Shown here one piece after another: positions 56,401 to 58,827 of a stretch of 58,827 bases of DNA. The notes under the pieces were generated by a model, which saw only the letters and a program-made list of their open reading frames with translations, had not been told where the DNA came from and did not search any database. The stretch is from IMG/VR virus record IMGVR_UViG_3300048088_000132, positions 1 to 58,827 of that record; one strand, given 5' to 3'. Source of the stretch: a virus. Each line of letters starts with the position of its first letter. The stretch's first letter is position 1. Both the position numbers and the translations under genes were made by a program.

Positions 56401-57398
56401 ACCACTTCAACCCCTGATTGAAGCGCGTTGACGTTGGCGATCGTCCAGGCCGCTGACGTCTCCGGGTCGGTGGGCAGCATGTACTGGAACGCAACGTAAG
56501 TCGTAGCGAGCGTCAGTGCGGCAGTCTTGTTGTCAGCCGCACGTCGGTTCACGATCCTGACCTGACGAAGGTTCACCGCGTCAGTCTTGGCCAGGTACGC
56601 CGAATGGCACACACCTACTATCGTCCCTGTTGAGTGAACAAGATCCGTGAGTGTGTACATGTCCTGATGACCTGACACCGAATCAGCCACGTAGTCAGTG
56701 GTGTCAGGAACACCCACCTCGTCAACCAGCAGATAGTTGTTCACGGAATCAGCATCCGAACCAACCCACTGATTGGCGTTGCCGTTGCCGTTCGGGTACA
56801 GCGTCTCGATCACGATGTCACCAAGGAACGTGTCCCCAGTGCCGGACATGAGGTAGAGGTCATTGAAGTACGGAGTGGTGGCTGAGCCAACCCTGAGCGA
56901 TATGGAATCGAACGTGGTCTTGGTCCCATTGTTCTTGGTATCCAGGTTCGATAGCGGACCAATGACCGTCACACCGTTCACCCGCACGATCGCGGTGCCT
57001 ACGGTGTCGGACAACTTGGCCTGAAGCTCGACGTAGTACCAGACGCCAATGTTGAGGAGACCGGCCACGCTGGAACCGAGGATAGCGAAGCCAGCGCTGC
57101 TGCTACGGCCCACGTCGATGGAGCCGGTTGACGTGAGCCGCAACGAGACGTGGGCCGTGGCCGTGGCGTCGGAAGTCAAGGCGAAGAAGTCACTCGTTGA
57201 CGCTGGCAGCGAACCGAACTTAACAGCAAACCCAACGGTGAAGGTGTCCGCTTCCTGAGCGGCGGGGACCGTGTAGTAGCTGTTGTTGATGGTCCCGGCG
57301 AACTGGAAGCAGTTGCCGTTGCGCCCAGCGCCGATGGTGGGGATGTAGGCGGTCCAACACGTCAGGTCTTCACAGCCGTCGAGCAGAATCAATGCCAT
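56397..57398 (-). CDS. LamG/ConA-like tail protein, copy 2
   Basis: 333 residues. Lectin-type beta sandwich; WYYVELQAKLSDTVG and ETLYPNGNGNANQWVGSDAD match the upstream paralogue (copy 1) almost residue for residue, and the first half matches the N-terminus of the 1766-aa protein. It probably binds host glycans. TAG and ATG are directly adjacent at the upstream boundary. Confidence 0.7.
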   Translation of the reverse strand: MALILLDGCEDLTCWTAYIPTIGAGRNGNCFQFAGTINNSYYTVPAAQEADTFTVGFAVKFGSLPASTSDFFALTSDATATAHVSLRLTSTGSIDVGRSSSAGFAILGSSVAGLLNIGVWYYVELQAKLSDTVGTAIVRVNGVTVIGPLSNLDTKNNGTKTTFDSISLRVGSATTPYFNDLYLMSGTGDTFLGDIVIETLYPNGNGNANQWVGSDADSVNNYLLVDEVGVPDTTDYVADSVSGHQDMYTLTDLVHSTGTIVGVCHSAYLAKTDAVNLRQVRIVNRRAADNKTAALTLATTYVAFQYMLPTDPETSAAWTIANVNALQSGVEVV

Positions 57399-58382
57399 CT
57401 AGCTCACCTCCACACCACTCTGGAGCGAGTCCAGGTTCGAGTACGTCCATGCCGCGCCGGTCTCAGGATCTGTTGTCAAGCACCAGTGGTATGCCGCCAA
57501 CGTGGGCTGCAACGTCTGCGTGACCTTGGTATCCGAGTTGCGACGGTTCACTTGCTTGAACGATGTCAGGTTCGTGGAGGTACCAACGACCGACTGATGA
57601 CACACCCCCAGAACCAAGCCCGTCCGGAGCGTGGGGTTGCCCGTGGCGTACATGTCCTGCTGCCCGCTGGTGGAGCCACCTGTGTAGTCACTGATGCTAG
57701 GAGGATTCTCGGACACGAGCAGGTAGTTGTTTGTTGAGTCACCATCACTGCCCACCCAGGCGTTGGCGTTGCCGTTGCCGTTCGGGTACAGCGTCTCCAC
57801 TAGGCAGTCACCGAGGAACGAGTCCCCCGTGCCGGTCATCAGGTAGAGATCATCGAAGCTGATAGTCAGGCCGCTACCGTTGCCCAGCTTGATCGTGTCA
57901 GTCGTCGTCTTGGTACCAGCGGCCTTGGTATCAAGGCCCGTCAGTGGTCCGAGCACCGTCACGCCGTTGACCCGTATCGTGCCCGTGCCGAGGGTGTCGT
58001 GCATCCTCGTTTGCAACTCGACGTAGTACCACGTGTTCACGGCAGCGATCACGCCCACCCCAGTGGTACCGAGCGTGTTCCCGCCCCGAGTGAACGTCAA
58101 CGACCCGTTGGCGTTCAACCGGACCGACTGATGAAACGTCACCCCAGCGTCTGAGTAGAGGCTGACAACGTCAACGGTCCCGCTAAACGCCGAAATCTTA
58201 AATGCCACGCCCAACGTGACAGTGTCAGACTCCTGGGCCGAGGGGATAGTGAAGCTCATGCTGGCCGAGATACTAGGAGTGCTCACTCCGTTAGCGGTTC
58301 GACCAGCACCGATCGTCCACCCCCCCAAGCCGACGACCCAGGCGAACAGATCCTCGAAGCCGTCTACCAGGATGAGTGACAT
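57399..58382 (-). CDS. LamG/ConA-like tail protein, copy 1
   Basis: 327 residues, a tandem paralogue of the next gene (WYYVELQTRMHDTLG; ETLYPNGNGNANAWVGSDGD). Differences cluster in surface loops, consistent with receptor-driven diversification. It is TGATG-coupled to the baseplate-J-like gene. Confidence 0.7.
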   Translation of the reverse strand: MSLILVDGFEDLFAWVVGLGGWTIGAGRTANGVSTPSISASMSFTIPSAQESDTVTLGVAFKISAFSGTVDVVSLYSDAGVTFHQSVRLNANGSLTFTRGGNTLGTTGVGVIAAVNTWYYVELQTRMHDTLGTGTIRVNGVTVLGPLTGLDTKAAGTKTTTDTIKLGNGSGLTISFDDLYLMTGTGDSFLGDCLVETLYPNGNGNANAWVGSDGDSTNNYLLVSENPPSISDYTGGSTSGQQDMYATGNPTLRTGLVLGVCHQSVVGTSTNLTSFKQVNRRNSDTKVTQTLQPTLAAYHWCLTTDPETGAAWTYSNLDSLQSGVEVS

Positions 58383-58827
58383 CAGACAAGACCTCCTGAG
58401 CCCGTGACGGTGATGTGCCCCGCCGCAGCGTCAGACACAGGGATGCGCGTCGGCCCCGCCTGAATGTCCTGCACGGCGGCGGTACCGATGGGGTTACCGG
58501 GCACGCTGTCATCGAGTGGTACCAACGTGGTCAACTCGATCCAGTCCACACCAGACACGTTGAGCGCCGCGTGGTACACCTCACCCCGGCTCACCAGAGC
58601 CCCGAAGTCGATCTCGGGGTTGTCGAAGGAGAAGACGTTGATGATGGCCTGTGTCACGGCGTTCACCACCGTCAACTGGCCGTACTGCGGGAGCACATGC
58701 ACCGTCAGGGCCACCCGCACGTAGGTGTAGATGTAGTCCGTGGTACTAAATGGGTGCATCTCCAGGGTCACACCCACCAGCGAGCGATCCTGGAGATACT
58801 GGGACACCGCCCGCATCAGGTCAGCGT
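58382..58827 (-). CDS. Baseplate-J-like protein, C-terminal part
   Basis: The frame is open to the window edge, giving 148 visible residues. The pattern LQDRSLVGVTLEMHPF, then TYVRVALTVHVLPQYGQLT, then IDFGALVSRGEVYHAALNV, then GVDWIEL is that of the C-terminus of baseplate J-like (gpJ/gp6-type) proteins, found in contractile tails. Most of the protein lies beyond the window. The ATG at 58816 is internal to the frame. Confidence 0.65.
   Translation of the reverse strand, partial: ADLMRAVSQYLQDRSLVGVTLEMHPFSTTDYIYTYVRVALTVHVLPQYGQLTVVNAVTQAIINVFSFDNPEIDFGALVSRGEVYHAALNVSGVDWIELTTLVPLDDSVPGNPIGTAAVQDIQAGPTRIPVSDAAAGHITVTGSGGLV

Noticed and set aside
1-58827. CRISPR arrays.
   Set aside because: The 13-bp repeats are dispersed, occur in both orientations and lack regular spacers.

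Overview
This window is about half of the genome of a tailed phage of an actinobacterium. No capsid, portal, terminase or integrase gene is present, so both ends continue elsewhere. The reasons for the host guess are the high GC content (roughly 62% by eye), frequent GTG starts, ATGA/GTGA/TGATG gene overlaps, leaderless promoters, an actinophage-type DUF3987 gene and Cas4-like nuclease, a phage Ku protein, and a secreted protein with actinobacterial surface repeats. A baseplate-J-like C-terminus followed by a tail-protein-I (TIGR02242-like) domain points to a contractile tail (myovirus). No tRNA or CRISPR was found.

Layout. 1-6.8 kb is an early regulon: leftward Ku and a MoxR-type ATPase, rightward a metalloprotease-like/VWA protein, two small genes and a DUF3987 protein. 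Five of these genes share one promoter design (GGCCCAT, 21-22 nt, TAKAMT). Its 387-bp intergenic region holds two look-alike RNA-like foldback elements. 6.8-20.1 kb is a tightly overlapping leftward cassette of many small, disordered, Gly/Pro/His-rich proteins. It includes GNAT-like, ADP-ribosyltransferase-like and ParB-like proteins, plus an amidase endolysin and a holin candidate. 20.1-26.7 kb encodes three tail fibres with collagen-like linkers and a collar domain. 26.7-36.1 kb is leftward DNA metabolism: SpoVS-like, two resolvase-like nucleases, a Cas4-like nuclease, RecA, family A polymerase, a ssDNA-binding candidate and an HTH protein. 36.1-39.1 kb is a lone rightward gene for a secreted sugar-dehydrogenase/PKD/repeat protein with its own promoter and terminator, a moron. 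39.2-45.1 kb is the replication module (SNF2-type helicase, primase, DnaB, DnaC-like loader), followed by a 557-bp non-coding region with iterons, a candidate origin. 45.6-49.4 kb has a D12-class adenine methyltransferase and small unknown genes. 49.4-58.8 kb encodes tail and baseplate proteins, including a 1766-residue protein that joins a lectin-like domain, a glycoside hydrolase and a tail-protein-I domain.

Three sequence signatures run across the whole window: 16 perfect copies of GTCAGTGTCAGTG, about 15 copies of TGASTCAAC, and about 80 GGTACC sites. At protein level, eight mostly DNA-related proteins share a short basic motif at their N- or C-terminus, four cassette proteins share an MxPKGxQ[F/L]-type N-terminus, and four tandem small proteins share MAG[HY]GS. 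All counts were made by hand.
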